In this document: piece after piece, positions 1 through 12,605 of the stretch
How positions within the stretch are numbered: the stretch's first letter is position 1
How the letters are laid out: the number at the start of each line of letters is the position of its first letter
Assembly: GCA_028023455.1 (NCBI GenBank)
Contig: JAQFVV010012441.1
Coordinates: 4,401,911-4,465,910, forward strand
Length of the DNA: 64,000 nucleotides
Source: Epiperipatus broadwayi
Taxonomy: Eukaryota > Onychophora > Udeonychophora > Euonychophora > Peripatidae
Reading direction: 5' to 3'
Translations under genes and position numbers: made by a program
Notes under the pieces: model-generated
Databases searched by the model: none
The model's input: only the letters and a program-made list of their open reading frames with translations
Told to the model about the DNA's origin: nothing

Positions 1-744
1 CTATTCTTTACAATTTTCAACATGAACTTCGCTATGGCTGGTTATGCTCCAAGATGACATTTTCCAGGCAAATCATTCTAGGGACATACATTCCGCGCTG
101 GTTCTTAACTGGGTAAACTAAATATTTTAAAAGTATGGACTCTGATGGTTTAAATAGCATAAATATGTGTGATCAAGTGCTAAAAGCACCTAAGCTATTA
201 AATTAAACATGCCATAATCAAGATTTATAATTTAAAAATCGATTATTTCTGTGTGGATGCTCGAGTGGATTCAAAAACCCCAATGAATGGAAAATGTTAT
301 GTGAAATGCATTTATAATTAAATAAATTGATCTGGTCCAATATATGTTACATAGAATAATAGCCGGCAATATACTAAATGCTTTTAAAACATGCTGTAAA
401 TCTAAATGGTTTGCTAAATTTTATATATGTATGAGTGCAAGTGTATGCCCATTGATTACATAGTTTTTACATTTGAAGACATTGTACCAATACGATCAAT
501 ACTTAAGTGTTTGGAGGTTATCTCTCCAATTAATAATATATTGTAATAATAGTATCTTCATAGACTAGCAAAGGTGTAACAAAAAATAGCCTAGGACAAG
601 AGACAATAAATAGGATTAAAAATAAAATACATTTTGTCGAAAAAATGTATATATATATATACATTTGTGCTATGTATTATGCAAAATTGGTAATAGTGTA
701 TTTCAAATAAGTAAGAATACTTAGAAAAAAAATAAACTAATATT
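1..744. other. A/T-rich spacer
   Basis: Nothing supportable: no long frame, no RNA gene. A short (TA)n at 645-662. Confidence 0.6.
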
Positions 745-759
745 CTTAATCAAACAATG

Positions 760-891
760 CAAAACTCTCCATACAGTAGTGCCATCCTATGCCAACCAGA
801 GTAAGCAATGAATGCCAGAAGGTTTGTGCATAAAATCTCTATCTAGTGCCCACTCATCCAATATCCCCAGACTAGTTTCTGGCTTGTGGCC
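760..891 (-). repeat. family A repeat, single copy
   Basis: Family A is recognised by GGATATTGGATGAGTAGGCA, CACTAGATGGGGATTTTATG, AAGCCTTCTGGCATCCATTG and a right end GGAGAGTTTTGCCTG. This copy is on the minus strand, starts at the right end and stops inside the CCACAAGCCAGAAACTAG block. CTTAATCAA is present at both 745 and 891, which may be a short target duplication or chance. Confidence 0.8.
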
Positions 892-900
892 TTAATCAAG

Positions 901-1319
901 TCCTATCTTGCATTAAATCGACAATATTTTGTAAAGTTTTATAAAAATACATTTAAAGATTTAGAGAGAAGATAAAGATAGATATTGTATACATTTATTT
1001 GTTTGTTTGTGGCAAAAATAAAATTGCTTTTTACTTATAAGAACTAAATGTTAAAGTTTAAGGCCTTTTCACCAAGAGAATTTCATGTGGAAATTGAATC
1101 AAACATATTGATTTTTGATATTCGCTTTAAGATATACCAGAAAATTAGTTGGTGGTTTATTAAAAATATATATAGTTGAATTTTTTTTATTTGTTTAGTT
1201 ATGTGTTATAGGTGAGCTAAAGTAAAAAACAAACTTTACATCTCTTAATATTAATTCAATCTAAGGTTTCTAAGAAGCCATTCTTAAATCCAATTTCTAT
1301 TATCAATATAATTGGCATA
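901..1319. other. A/T-rich spacer
   Basis: No feature seen beyond poly-T and TA runs. Confidence 0.6.
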
Positions 1320-1450
1320 TATATTATAACGAAGATTTTCGCGGTTAAATGATAAAACTAAAGCTTTTGGGAAATGCCTCTGAAAATGCGATTCAGGTCC
1401 CTTGCGCTCCAGTAACTACCACCATACCGTGTCACTAAACTATACAAGAT
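1320..1450 (-). repeat. repeat fragment sharing the AAATCTTCGTT end
   Basis: Minus-strand reading: GACACGGTATGGTGGTAGTT, ACTGGAGCGCAAGGGACCTG, AATCGCATTTTCAGAGGCAT, then CCGCGAAAATCTTCGTTATA. The last block matches AACCCGTGCAAATCTTCGTT at 21733-21752. The piece is locally GC-richer than its surroundings and has a short open frame (RYGGSYWSARDLNRIFRGIS) without a recognised family. Confidence 0.45.
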
Positions 1451-1858
1451 AGAAATTCTTTTGATTTGTAATAAAATACTATTGTTTAAAGCTTTTACAA
1501 AGATCTTGATTTATAAACAAACACATTTCCCCCTCTTAGCATTAGGCTTATTCCAAGAAAATTTTATGTGTTTGTGTATCGAGGTCTATCTAAAGATTTT
1601 AAGCAAAAAAATTCTTTTGAAGACGTTAAAATTTTTTTATTAATAATCATAGGAATTTATCATCGCATGGAAAACTGATCTGCGATATATATTAAACCAA
1701 TGTAAAACTCTAATTGGCATTTATTATCAATAAATATTAAGATAATATAATATCCACAAATAATTATTAATGGACTATCAATAGTTAGAATCTAAATTAC
1801 TATCCGACAAAAAGTGGTAATTTAGCCCCTATAACATTAAGTTGTGTTACTAGTTAAT

Positions 1859-1940
1859 TGTATATAGTAGGTTGTTGTCATATATATATATATAATGATT
1901 GTATATAGTAGGTTGTTGTCATATATATATATTGATCAAA
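1859..1940 (+). repeat. tandem duplication, 41-bp unit, two copies
   Basis: GTATATAGTAGGTTGTTGTC with a following TA run is present twice, 41 bp apart, with identical core. Confidence 0.9.
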
Positions 1941-2845
1941 TAGTTATTAGAAAAGTCATGCAACATTTGATGACCAGAAATGTCAAGTTACGCTTTCTCA
2001 AAAAATCTTTAATTTCTGAGCCCGAGTCTATCATATTAATAAGTAAGCATACACGTTTTAAATAACACATTTATTAGCAACAAAGTATTTAGGCAAAGTG
2101 TGTGCGTGCATGAGTATTCCTCTATATATGTCTAAACCTCGGGGAGGCGTAAAAATCAAACGATTTATGCAACCAAAATACTATATGTTTATAAATAAAT
2201 TAAAAAATATTTAAGTAAAGAAAAAAAAACCTGCATTTAGAAGCACAATTAAAAGTCATATAATTATTGTAATATTTTGAAAGTGATAAAATAAATGGTT
2301 CTGAAAATTATAAACCAATAAACTGGTAGAAATACAATAATGAATATTAATGTTATAAGAAAACTCCCATCGCCAACAAATATTTTAAATTCCAATGTAA
2401 ATTAAAAATATTCATTTTGTTGCCATATAAGTAAAATTATAATTTTGTAAAACTAAAAAGATAATTTTTTTAAAAAATTATTTATTTGTTATGTTTTTGT
2501 CGTTTGGAATTGGTAAATACTATTGAATAGAAGAAATAAAAAAGTTGAGGAATTTAGTTGTAATTAGTCTAGAAATTTCTTAGCCCAACAATGAAGTTAT
2601 AGAAAAAGGATATCATATTTTGCATTCATGGCATAGTTTTTAACAATTGGGCATCTAGTTCAAGCTTTAATAGAGAGTTATATAATTCAACAAGTAAAAA
2701 AGAAGAAATAACGTAAAGAGAAACTAACAAGTTAACATCTTTAATTAAAAAAAAAAAGATAATCCAGAATAGAATACTATTAAGTGGTAAGTACGAGAAC
2801 CTTCAATTACTATAAAAAGAAAAAAAAAAATCAATTCTTTTTCAG
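1941..2845. other. A/T-rich spacer
   Basis: No gene, RNA or clear repeat seen. A-runs at 2219 and 2745. Ends at the candidate acceptor before 2846. Confidence 0.6.
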
Positions 2846-2967
2846 GTCGCGATGGATTAAATATAGGCACTGGTTTTTATAAAGATTTTCAACCGTTAAC
2901 AGAAATTTGGTCGTTGGAGTGTATTCCTGAAATGGAGAATCAATTAAAAAAGTTGATAACTTGCTAA
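2846..2967 (+). CDS. candidate terminal exon, product not recognised
   Basis: Seen: an acceptor-like run (ATTCTTTTTCAG) ending at 2845, then a 39-codon open frame in phase 2. It begins RDGLNIGTGFYKDFQPLTEI, ends LKKLITC, and stops with TAA at 2965-2967. An AATAAA lies at 3078-3083, about 110 nt after the stop. Codon choice is more mixed than in the A/T-rich surroundings. I recognise no family. An open frame of this length arises by chance fairly often in a 64-kb window, and AATAAA is common in such DNA, so this is only a candidate for the last exon of a plus-strand gene whose other exons lie to the left, or for a retroelement fragment. Confidence 0.3.
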
Positions 2968-3299
2968 AATTCTGGTTCTCCAATATTGCTTTTTTGCTTA
3001 AAGTTATAATATAGTAGCATTGTTTTTTTTTTATATAAGTATATTCTATCTCTAATACAAATGTTATTATAGGATTAAATAAACATTTGATGTAATCTAA
3101 AATTGCTTTATATTTATGAACAAATTAGTCATGGCTGTTTCTGTAATGTTTCAAAATGATTATGAAAGTCAATATTCAATTACCCATTTTCAGTCTGGTT
3201 TATAAAGCTGCAGACTAGCATCAGCATAATCATCACTATAATTTAGAATATATATATATATTGGTACCTATATATTAAATAAAACCTAGCTTAATGTAT

Positions 3300-3745
3300 A
3301 TGTAAACAAACAAAGTAAATCACCATCCTCAGTCTATGAATTAAAAGCACTCTAAATGCTGAACAAATAATCAAAAATGGAATGAATCCACTTTTTTTTG
3401 AGCACCAATATTTATAAACATATCTTTGTTAACATTGCTGGTAATTCAGAGTAAAATTAATTCATTTAAATATCACAATCAAGGTGCTAAAAGAGAGATT
3501 CTGTCTCCAGCTTTGTATAATTCATTATGAGTTTAATAATTCTTCAATGCCATATTCCATCTGGCTGTTAAATTAATTTCACTCTGAATTACCAAGAATG
3601 TTGACAGAGGAATGCTTATAAACATCAGAGCCCCCAGAATAGGTGGACTCATTTAATTATTGATCCTTTGTTCAACATTTAGTGTAATTTAAATTCATAT
3701 CCTGGGGGAGGGTGATTTATTATCTTTGTTTAAATATACATGGAG
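3300..3745. repeat. long inverted repeat with an internal part duplicated nearby
   Basis: The left arm from about 3300 (AACAAACAAAGTAAATCACC, CTAAATGCTGAACAAATAAT, GCTGGTAATTCAGAGT) pairs with the right arm to about 3745 (ACTCTGAATTACCAAGAATG, TTGTTCAACATTTAGTGTAA, GGTGATTTATTATCTTTGTT). The centre (3465-3605) recurs directly at 3775-3920 (TCTCCAGCTTTGTATAATT, GTCATATTCCATCTGGTTGA). Arms about 165 bp and roughly 80% matched by eye. No coding potential. Confidence 0.7.
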
Positions 3746-3774
3746 CTATGTTTAATTTAAAGTTTACATATTCA

Positions 3775-3920
3775 ATCTTATTTAAATATTAAAATCAAAG
3801 TGATAAAATAAAGATTCTATCTCCAGCTTTGTATAATTAATAATGAATTTAATAACACTTAAGTGTCATATTCCATCTGGTTGATAAATTAATTTCACTC
3901 TGGATTACCAACAATGTTGA
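3775..3920 (+). repeat. direct duplicate of 3465-3605
   Basis: ATTTAAATATTAAAATCAAA, GATTCTATCTCCAGCTTTGT, GTCATATTCCATCTGGTTGA and TTTCACTCTGGATTACCAAC follow the same order as at 3465-3605, about 85% alike by eye. A partial second copy of the foldback's centre and right arm. Confidence 0.65.
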
Positions 3921-4137
3921 TAAGAATTGGTGGGTTCCTATATATATAGTAACGGATTTTGAATTTTAAAATATTCATTAATGAAAAAAATAAGAGAAAT
4001 AATATTAAATGGGTAGAAAATTTTTTGAGCATACTAAAGTATATTGTATATGAGAGTCAAAAGGAAATTAAAAAAAATTACATAGAATATAGTATTATTT
4101 TATCTTTTAAAATACAGTCTATAGTCAACATGTAATA

Positions 4138-4443
4138 AGAAGGGATTTGAGCTCAAATTTTTAAGTTCTCTATAGCTATTCACCCCATTTTATAAAACCA
4201 ATACATATAACCACATATATGTCAAAAAGGTAAATAATGTCCATTACACATATTTCATGCTGAACCAGCTCTCATCAGTTGGCCCAGATCATCATCTCAC
4301 ACATATATACAATTAGTCCTCAGTTTATATTAAAATAACAAATGTTCAAACATTAATGGACAATCTTCAATTTTCTTCACTCTCCATCTTTTCCGCCATC
4401 CATATCATCGGAAATCTGAGAATGTAACACTCAAATCCCTTGT
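4138..4443 (+). repeat. family B repeat
   Basis: Family B is recognised by GGATTTGAACTCAGA, CAACTGATACACATGACCAC, CAGCACTCATCAGTTGGTCC, CAGTTTATATTAAGATAGCA and CTTTAATGGACAGGCTTCAA. This copy runs from AAGGGATTTGAGCTC to ACTCAAATCCCTT, so its ends are short inverted repeats. The complement of its first part (GAGTTCAAATCC in better copies) resembles a pol III B box. Confidence 0.75.
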
Positions 4444-4608
4444 TAATTCCAATATTATTGTCATTCCCATGTTGATTTTAAGTCACTCTGACCCCTCGCA
4501 TATAGGATATTAACATGTCTTATTAATTACACAGAAGAGATATGGGAAGAATACAAGCTGAATATGTAATATTTAAATGCATGTGTATTCTCTATACTAA
4601 ATAATAAG

Positions 4609-4790
4609 AAGGAACTTGAACTCAGACTTTCAAGCTCTCTACAGCTATCAACATCACCTTGTACAACTGATACCCATGACTACATACATGCAATAATGAT
4701 AAATGTTCTGTAATATATGTATTTTGTGCTGAACCAGCACTCATCAGTTGGTCCAGCTCGCCATTTCTGATACATATATACAATCAGTGA
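4609..4790 (+). repeat. family B repeat, truncated
   Basis: From AAGGAACTTGAACTCAGAC through ACTGATACCCATGACTACAT and CAGCACTCATCAGTTGGTCC to ACATATATACAATCAGTG. It lies 170 bp after another copy in the same direction. The right third of the family is missing. Confidence 0.75.
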
Positions 4791-7417
4791 AAATCTAGCA
4801 GGCAGATAACCATACTAAAAACAAATAGAAAAAAAATAGAAAATGTAAAAAGATAATCAGCTGATAAATGTATATGTAATAAAGGGTAGCCAAAGAAATA
4901 CAGATAGCTTCACAAAAAAGTATTGGAATAAATGATTTTTAAAAAATAGAATGAATGTAAATTATCAGAGACAGTAGAAAATGAAATGAAATTGTTCTTA
5001 ATCCAAGGAATCTTCCTGGTTAATTATGCTGAAGCAGAAATAAATGAAAATTACTGTACTAGTCAGATATACTAATGGCTATATTTTATTAAAGCATATT
5101 TAAGAAAAATAAACTAGTCTTTTTATAAAAGTGAAAGAATGTGATATTTTAATTACAAATGAAAATGAAAAAAAAAACATTCATAGAATTTTACTTTACT
5201 TATTCATGCAAAATTGTAAGGCTAATGACAATTAATAAAGATAAAAACGTACTTATAATTACATAGTTCAGAGCTATTTTTCCATACACATTTGTAAAGA
5301 TATTTATTTTTGATAGATTAAACTTTAAAAAATTACTATTAAAATGTATAACATAGAAAGTTATAAATGTTATCCAAATAAAAACTTTTAAAATTATTAT
5401 TAAGCTAGAGTTTCAATTTTTGTAGAAATATAGGATTTATTTTTTAAAGAAACTCCTTATATGTGACAAATATAGTTAACTTTCTTTAATAATCAACGTG
5501 TCAATTAATAATTATTTTTATATTTGAAATATATTTAACTATTCTGTAGCCAAATACTGAAGATAATTCAGGGTAATGTTATAAAATTTAATTATATATA
5601 CATGATATTCAATTAATATAAAAGTTATGGTAAATATAATTATTTTTTGACTATTATTATTAAAATTAATTTTAAGTATAACTAAAAGAATAAAAAAACA
5701 CAAAAAAATTCATGAATTTTTTTAATGAAATATAACTATAATAATGTAACTTTTGTTTTCTATGATATATATATATATATACTTCTAAAAACATCGCATA
5801 ATTATAAAAATAAATATTTATTAAATAAAAATATTTCTCAACTGATGGAAAACAGTCTTAAAAATATTAAGTTTAGAATCATTTCCATTGACAAAAAAAA
5901 AGTGAATAATTAAAATCATTTTGTGAAATTTGAGTTTTGCAATTGGATCAGTAATTTATAGTTTTAGTATTTTATTGATAATTCCTGCTAGGTGTATGTA
6001 TACATGTACAAATATAGAGTTTTACTAAAAAGTGTTCAAAGTAATTGTATTTATAGGATATTACAGGAAAATAAAGAAAAGTGTGATTCTGGTAATATTT
6101 CTGAATAAAAATATAAAGCAAAATATATAATATTTACTATCCATTTATTACTATTTATCATAAAACTGCAATATAAATAACACTACATAATCCTTTATAT
6201 GCCAGAAGAGTTTCATTGTGACAGATGAATCAAATCACTAGTGCCAATTTGAGATATTAAAAAGTTTCTAAAAAGAATATGACATGATAATAAAATAGGA
6301 AAACTAAATAAGCCTATTTTTTTCAGACAAATTTGTTTCATTAATCTATTCTCAAGAATAGAACTGTTCAACCAACATTATAAACATCTACTTTAAGCTT
6401 GAGTAATCATAGTGCCATTTCTTAATCTTAGAGAATATGGCTCTACACCACTCATGCTTAGCCTGTGCTTCCAGGATACATATAGTTTGCAAAACCTTTA
6501 TGGATGGTCTGAAATACTCATTAATCTAAGTTTTAAAATCTTGACATATGTAGCACCTAAACGCCCTTTGCTTCAATCAGAAACTGCACTCATGATGGAT
6601 TATTTTGCTTCATATTGCATAATTATATTGATGTGTGGTAGTTTTATTTTTTATAATTTCAAGTATTAGTTTGAAAAGCAAACTTATGACTGTTTTAAAT
6701 TGTATTGTTTCATGTCAAATTATAATTTAATTGCTCCAGCTAGAGTGTTTTCAAAATACAAATGAAAAATATCCAATAAAATATAATATTTCAAGATAAT
6801 TGGGAAGAAAAATATTTTGGTGTGCAAAATAAACACTGTGCAATTTTTTTAATTTATCATGAAAATGATATATTAAAAAATATAACCTTGTTCACCATGA
6901 TACCATAGAACACAAATCATTCGGGATTGTTTTCATTGAAAGACTTTAATAAGATGTGAAAATGATTAGTAATTTTAGTAACATTGTTTTACAAACATTG
7001 CTGTGAGAGCTAAATAGAGGTAAAATTTTGGATTAGTATTTTTTGTGGCTAGAAAGTATTTTATTTTTAGAACAAAACGACAAAATTTACAAAGAACATG
7101 AAAATAATGATAATGGTGCCCTTTGGACTTTCTATGCATCGTCATAGAAAAATGTGGTGAATTCAATTATTGTTTATAGTCTGAAATTACAATAATTTCA
7201 CATATGGTGAATGAAGTATTTGCTTATGAAAAGTATAATGTATGTATTCCATTTATACATGCACACATCTATATGTGATAAAAATTGATACAGGATGCAA
7301 GTCATCATATCTAATTAAAGTAAACTACTAATTAATTAAAATAATTTAATTAATTACAAAACTAAATACAGGATAATCCAACTGGTATGTCCGGTTACAA
7401 AACGCCTACATATTTTA
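4791..7417. other. A/T-rich spacer
   Basis: Low-complexity, A/T-rich DNA. The 6412-6669 stretch is more complex and open on the plus strand for 85 codons (MPFLNLREYGSTPLMLSLCF at its start), but it resembles no family and is probably an old repeat. No other signal. Confidence 0.5.
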
Positions 7418-7686
7418 TTAGGAGTAAAGTTAATAATAGCAGAAATATATTTTATGTTTAATGAAATATCTAAAAAATAGTCAATGTTAAAGAGAGAAAT
7501 TTTATGTTAGATAAAATATATTAATTAGTTTTTTTAAATGTTTAAGCACTCAGTAATAATTAATTACATTTTATCTAACATTAAATATCTTTAGTTAGCG
7601 TTGACTATTTTTTATATAATTAATATAAATTTTATTTCAAACATAAAATATATTTCTATTATTATTAACTTTACTCCTTATAATAT
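7418..7686. repeat. inverted repeat, arms about 120 bp
   Basis: The left arm TATTAGGAGTAAAGTTAATA, AATATATTTTATGTTTAATG and AAAAAATAGTCAATGTTAAA pairs with the right arm GTTGACTATTTTTTATATAA, AAACATAAAATATATTTCTA and TAACTTTACTCCTTATAATA. Very A+T-rich, so a MITE-like relic is the simplest reading. Confidence 0.65.
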
Positions 7687-7689
7687 ATA

Positions 7690-8416
7690 TAAAAATATAT
7701 CTGTGTTTTGAACACATACATAGCAACAAACATAATAAAAGTTAAACAAGGCAATATTGACATTTCTCCAAAAAACTATATAATCATTTCAAATTATTTA
7801 GCTGTGTTACATAAGGAATAGCTATCTTATAGAAGGGGTTTAAAAGCAGATTTCAGAATTTAAGAAGTATTAAAAATTGTATGTTGCTTATACAAAATTC
7901 CTGTTATGTACAAATAGCAATTAGTGTACATCTAGTTGCAGTGGGATATGGTTACACAAAACTATTTGACAAATTGGTCAAATTCAAGAATGATTCAAAT
8001 CTGAAGATTATATTTAAAAGAAAGAAGATAAAAAGTATGTTGAATTTAAGCCTGAACAAAAGTGTGTCAAATGCTTCTAACATTGTTTCCATTAGTCTAT
8101 CTGTGTGAATCATACTATTCTAAAATGAAATATATAAAAAAGAACATATTAAAAATAGGGCATAACAATTATAAATGATCAACAGTTTGTCTCAACATCA
8201 AAAATTAGACTAATTTTTAAATAAATACTTGTACACATTTACATTTATTTCTTATATTATCACATTATGGGATATAGTAGGCTCTGTGGACCCACATCAA
8301 AACATATGTATGTGGCCTAAGAAATATAGGGTTGAGTATGTTTGCTCTATGCTAATATAAAGATATATGTGTGACTTGTAAGTGAATCATGGGATAGTGA
8401 TGCTGACAGACTGTGG
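7690..8416. other. A/T-rich spacer
   Basis: No supportable feature. A 75-codon frame at 7881-8108 has no recognisable content. Confidence 0.55.
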
Positions 8417-8429
8417 TTATTCCCCAAGA

Positions 8430-8670
8430 CTCACTATACATATTGCCACACACTGCAAGCTAGAGTAATCAGTAGATGCCAGAAGGCTAGTGCATAAAAT
8501 CTGCATCTAGTGCCTAGTCATCCAATATCCCCAGACTAGTTTCTGGCTTGTGGCCTTCATCAGTGATTACTTTAGCTTGCTGTGTGTGGCAATACATATA
8601 GTGAGTTTTACCAGTTTTAACAACAGTTATACACAAGCATAAGAGGTGATGGTCATGTATGTTTATTGGG
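8430..8670 (-). repeat. family A repeat with inverted flanking arms
   Basis: The core (CATCCAATATCCCCAGACTA) reads on the minus strand. It is bracketed by inverted arms CTCACTATACATATTGCCAC and GTGGCAATACATATAGTGAG. The outer end carries AAGCATAAGAGGTGATGGTC, seen in other copies. Near-identical TTATTCC(C)CAAGA occurs at 8417 and 8671, a probable target-site duplication. Confidence 0.8.
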
Positions 8671-8683
8671 TTATTCCCAAGAT

Positions 8684-11600
8684 TCAGTTGAAACTATTCA
8701 TTTGCTTTACCATCTGGTAAGTCTATTTATTTTGTTAGTAATAATTTTATGTTTTTAATTTTATAGTATAATAAATAAATAATAAATAAGGGAACATTAA
8801 AAAATGAATACACTATTACTGAATAATCACTTAATATTCAAAAATAAAAAGTACCCAATAGGTTATGAAAATTCAGTGATTATCTAATGGTAGGTCATTT
8901 AAAATCCATCCTAAAACTAATTCCAGGCTTTAGCCTAAAAAAGTAAAGTCATAAGATTCAAACCATCAACCAATGCAAATTATTAACCCTGGTTTCAAAT
9001 CTTTATAGGCATACAAGCAGATTGGTTTGAATTCATTGTTTGCTTAGAGGCTATAAGCCTGATAGTAGAAAAAGTGAAAGCTAGTTACAAAATTGGCAGA
9101 TGTCTTAGTTTCCACTTTAAATCTTAAATTCTTATTAATTAAAAAATCTAAATGTATTTAAGTCAAATTATACTCCTATTTGATAATCAGTGGTTACTGA
9201 AATGTATCAAAGGTAATACTAGAGTAAAAAATGGCTTATTTGTAATACTATATTTAGTTGAAAATATCAAGTGATGTTGAGTTGGTAATATATTATCTTA
9301 ACTTAAGGTGTTTCCCTGCTTATAGTTACAAAATCTGAAGTAATAAACTTAATGCCGACTATGTAAGTACATCATACAGTATCTGTCAATTATTTTATTT
9401 TTACAGTCAGTTTTCACTCAGCATGCACTCTTTTAGCAAATGCAAGTTCTCATTTTATTACTGTACTGCTACTTTCGTAAGTGCATTAATCTATTTTTTG
9501 TTAATTATTTTTGTTGGAATCTTAATGATTTTAAAAAAGGTAAATTGTGTGTACATGTTAAACACAAAAGTTATATAAGAGATGACTATTATCCATGAAT
9601 TTAGATACTCTCAGGAAGTTAAGATATCAATTGCAAAAAATAAGCAAAAAATTGCATGATATATGTTAGTACGCTGAAACTAGTAGCAAAACTTACTGCT
9701 TAACTAAAACAAAAAATGATACTTGAAAACAAAATCTTTATTGTCTATTGAATGAACCTCTTGGGATCATCATATGCCACTTGACTTTCCAAGCAAAAAA
9801 ATTACCCAGCAATAATTTATTTATTAAAAAATACTAAAAGATTTCACCAACATTTCAGATATGTAAGAAAACAGGAATATAGGTTTATAGTCTTCGGTTA
9901 TTCTTTTATAAGTTAAGCCATGTGTTGGATAACTTCGATTACAAAAAAATGTAACTGTTATTTCACATTGTATTGTGCTTCAAAAAAATACTAACTCACT
10001 TAGATTTGTTTATTTATCACCACTCAGTGATAAAACGATAAATTATTGCAAAACACCGAAAAAGAATAGAAACAAAGGTTAAAGAAATTCACATGTTGAG
10101 TCAAGAACAACAGGGTTAAATTTTTAAAATGTTTGTAAATGATTGTCAATGATCACACAACATAGTCATCTTCAAAATAACGTAGAATAGACTGTGGCAA
10201 CTGGAATAGATCTAGCACAGCTGCTATGATCGCGGGAATCCTTCAACAACAACGGAGCCTTCCAGACACACAGATAATTTTATCTGTGTTTCGTTTTAAA
10301 TTTTTTATTGTTTTAAAAATTTGGTTATTTGAAGTGTTATCTATATATTCTAAGTATTTGCTTATTAATATATTTCATTTTATCATTAATGCTTTTTTAA
10401 TTTAATCGTATAAAGACAAACAATTTATCATTTGCCATTGGGAAAACGTCAACAAATTTCATTTTCTTTTTTTTTTAATTGAAAATTATCTTTTGATAAT
10501 TCACTTGATAATGTAAAATTATATATATAAAAAAAAAAAATTCTGGTTCTAAATCAAAGTTTAAAAATCAATACTAAAATTGTGTTATTTTAAATCATTT
10601 TAATGCGTGGAAAAAAATAATTATATCAATTATATATACAAACGTAAATAATAATAAAAAATCGATTGTTTACTTTAATTAAATTTTTTAAATAAACAAA
10701 TAAATCGAAAATCATCATTTCCGCATCTTATTTTTTTAAAATTTACTTTTTTTTGCGGAATTAAAGCTAATATGAAAATTTTAAATATATATCTTATGGA
10801 TAAATCAAGAAATTTAAATTATTCTTAATAAAAAAAAATAGTTTTATAAGCTTATAGTTTAATCCAATTTTTTGGCTGGCTGTTTTTCTCTCTCACAAAA
10901 AGAAACCCTTTTCCACTATTTAAATGAATTTCCTTCGACCAGAATTGATCTAACATTAACAATATTTTTTGAATAATTATGTTAATTCTGTAGTAGTTAT
11001 GAAATGTTAATATATTATGTTTTCTAATGTAGTTCTAAATTTGAGAAGCTAGAATGACGTATTTAAAAAAAGGTTGCAAGAAGTGGAAAACTATTGTCCA
11101 AGATAAAATAGTAATATTTCAATCTATCAGCAGAGAAGTTTGCAAACATATAATGTTTTACAAATTGTTGGCCATAAAAAAATTACCAAGAGACAAAAAT
11201 ATTAACAGGTGATATGCCGTAGATAAAATAGACTAATCAAAAAAATCGGCAGCCAATTACACGAAAGCTCCAACAGATCTAAATAAAAACATTGTTTAGA
11301 AAGTATACTTGGAGAATATACACAGGTCAATCCAGTAAAAATATGATTGGTTTTCTTTATAAGAACAGATTTTCTTTATATGTCGCATGCAGTGCTATTT
11401 ATGATTAGATAGCAACATAGTTTAGCTACTAATAAAAAAATAAGGTGCTAGCATGTCTGGTCATAATATGAAATGTGGCTATATATTTTGCTATTATATC
11501 TTACAATGGAATAACATGATATTATTAAGTTTTGTTCTAAACTTAGCAAAACTGTTAATGAAATATTTAAAATAATACAAACTAAATCTCAGTAATGCCA

Positions 11601-12592
11601 AGAGTTGCAAGAATCTCTTCAGTGGTTTTTCAAAATTTTGTGATGATAGAGAGGACATTAAAAGTGGTCATTCAAGGATGAAGATATGAAATGCACTGTG
11701 ACATTTCAAATCATAACTCATGCCCCATATATGTTAGTGCCTTAAACTCTTTGTGGTACATAACTATGTTCTGCAACCTGCTTGGAAAGAGGAACATATA
11801 TTTTTTCCTCTAGAAGTACTTTATTCTAAATGGTAAAAACTACTCAAAATTTAGTGTTATAGCCTTCACAAAAATTAAAATTTCCAACAATAGCTTGCTG
11901 TTAATCCTATTCACAAATATTTTTTTTAAAGACTTTTTTCGCTTTTGTACAATGCTTGGTTCATGCATTGATTTGGAGTTTACATATGTATGAAAATAGG
12001 ATAAATATTTTGGAAAATATATGTTTAGTACATATCACCAAGTACTATTATAAAGACAATTATTGCAGTATATAAGTTGGTGTTATAATTATTAAATAAA
12101 GTACAAATACATATGGATTGTGATATCTCAACCATGAAAGAAGGCTAGATATTGCAATATGTAAGCTAATGCTATTTTAAAAATAAGGGTGACATTTCAA
12201 ACACAAATGAAGAAAAATTGTCATTGCTATTAAAATCTTACAAAAGTTTTAAAATAAAAAACATAACTATGAGTTTGCAATCTTTAAAACTGGACATCAG
12301 AGCCAGAAGTAGAAATGGTTGCATTATATTGCAGTAATATTGTTATTTATATGGTAGGTTTATTAATATTTAACTGATGAACTAATATTGACTTTACACT
12401 TTACTTTTTAAAAAAAATTGACCAGCTACTAATTTATTCCATTTTTGCATAGTAAAATGAATTGGCAGCCGTAAAATATTCAACATTTATTCATATTGAA
12501 TAAAATATAAGTTCATGGGCACTGCAGTTAGAGTGTTAATCAATAAGCTACAAGCAGCAAGTTAGTTACTTTAAACAGTTGAGTAGTAATGA
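8684..12592. other. long A/T-rich spacer
   Basis: No gene or RNA recognised. The block at 10190-10270 (TGTGGCAACTGGAATAGATC, GATCGCGGGAATCCTTCAAC) is richer in G+C but not assignable. A small hairpin CACAGATAA-TTTTATCTGTG lies at 10270. Confidence 0.55.
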
Positions 12593-12605
12593 TTATATCC
12601 AAATT

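Noticed and set aside
6412-6669. 85-codon plus-strand frame
   Set aside because: No motif, no splice context, composition close to background.
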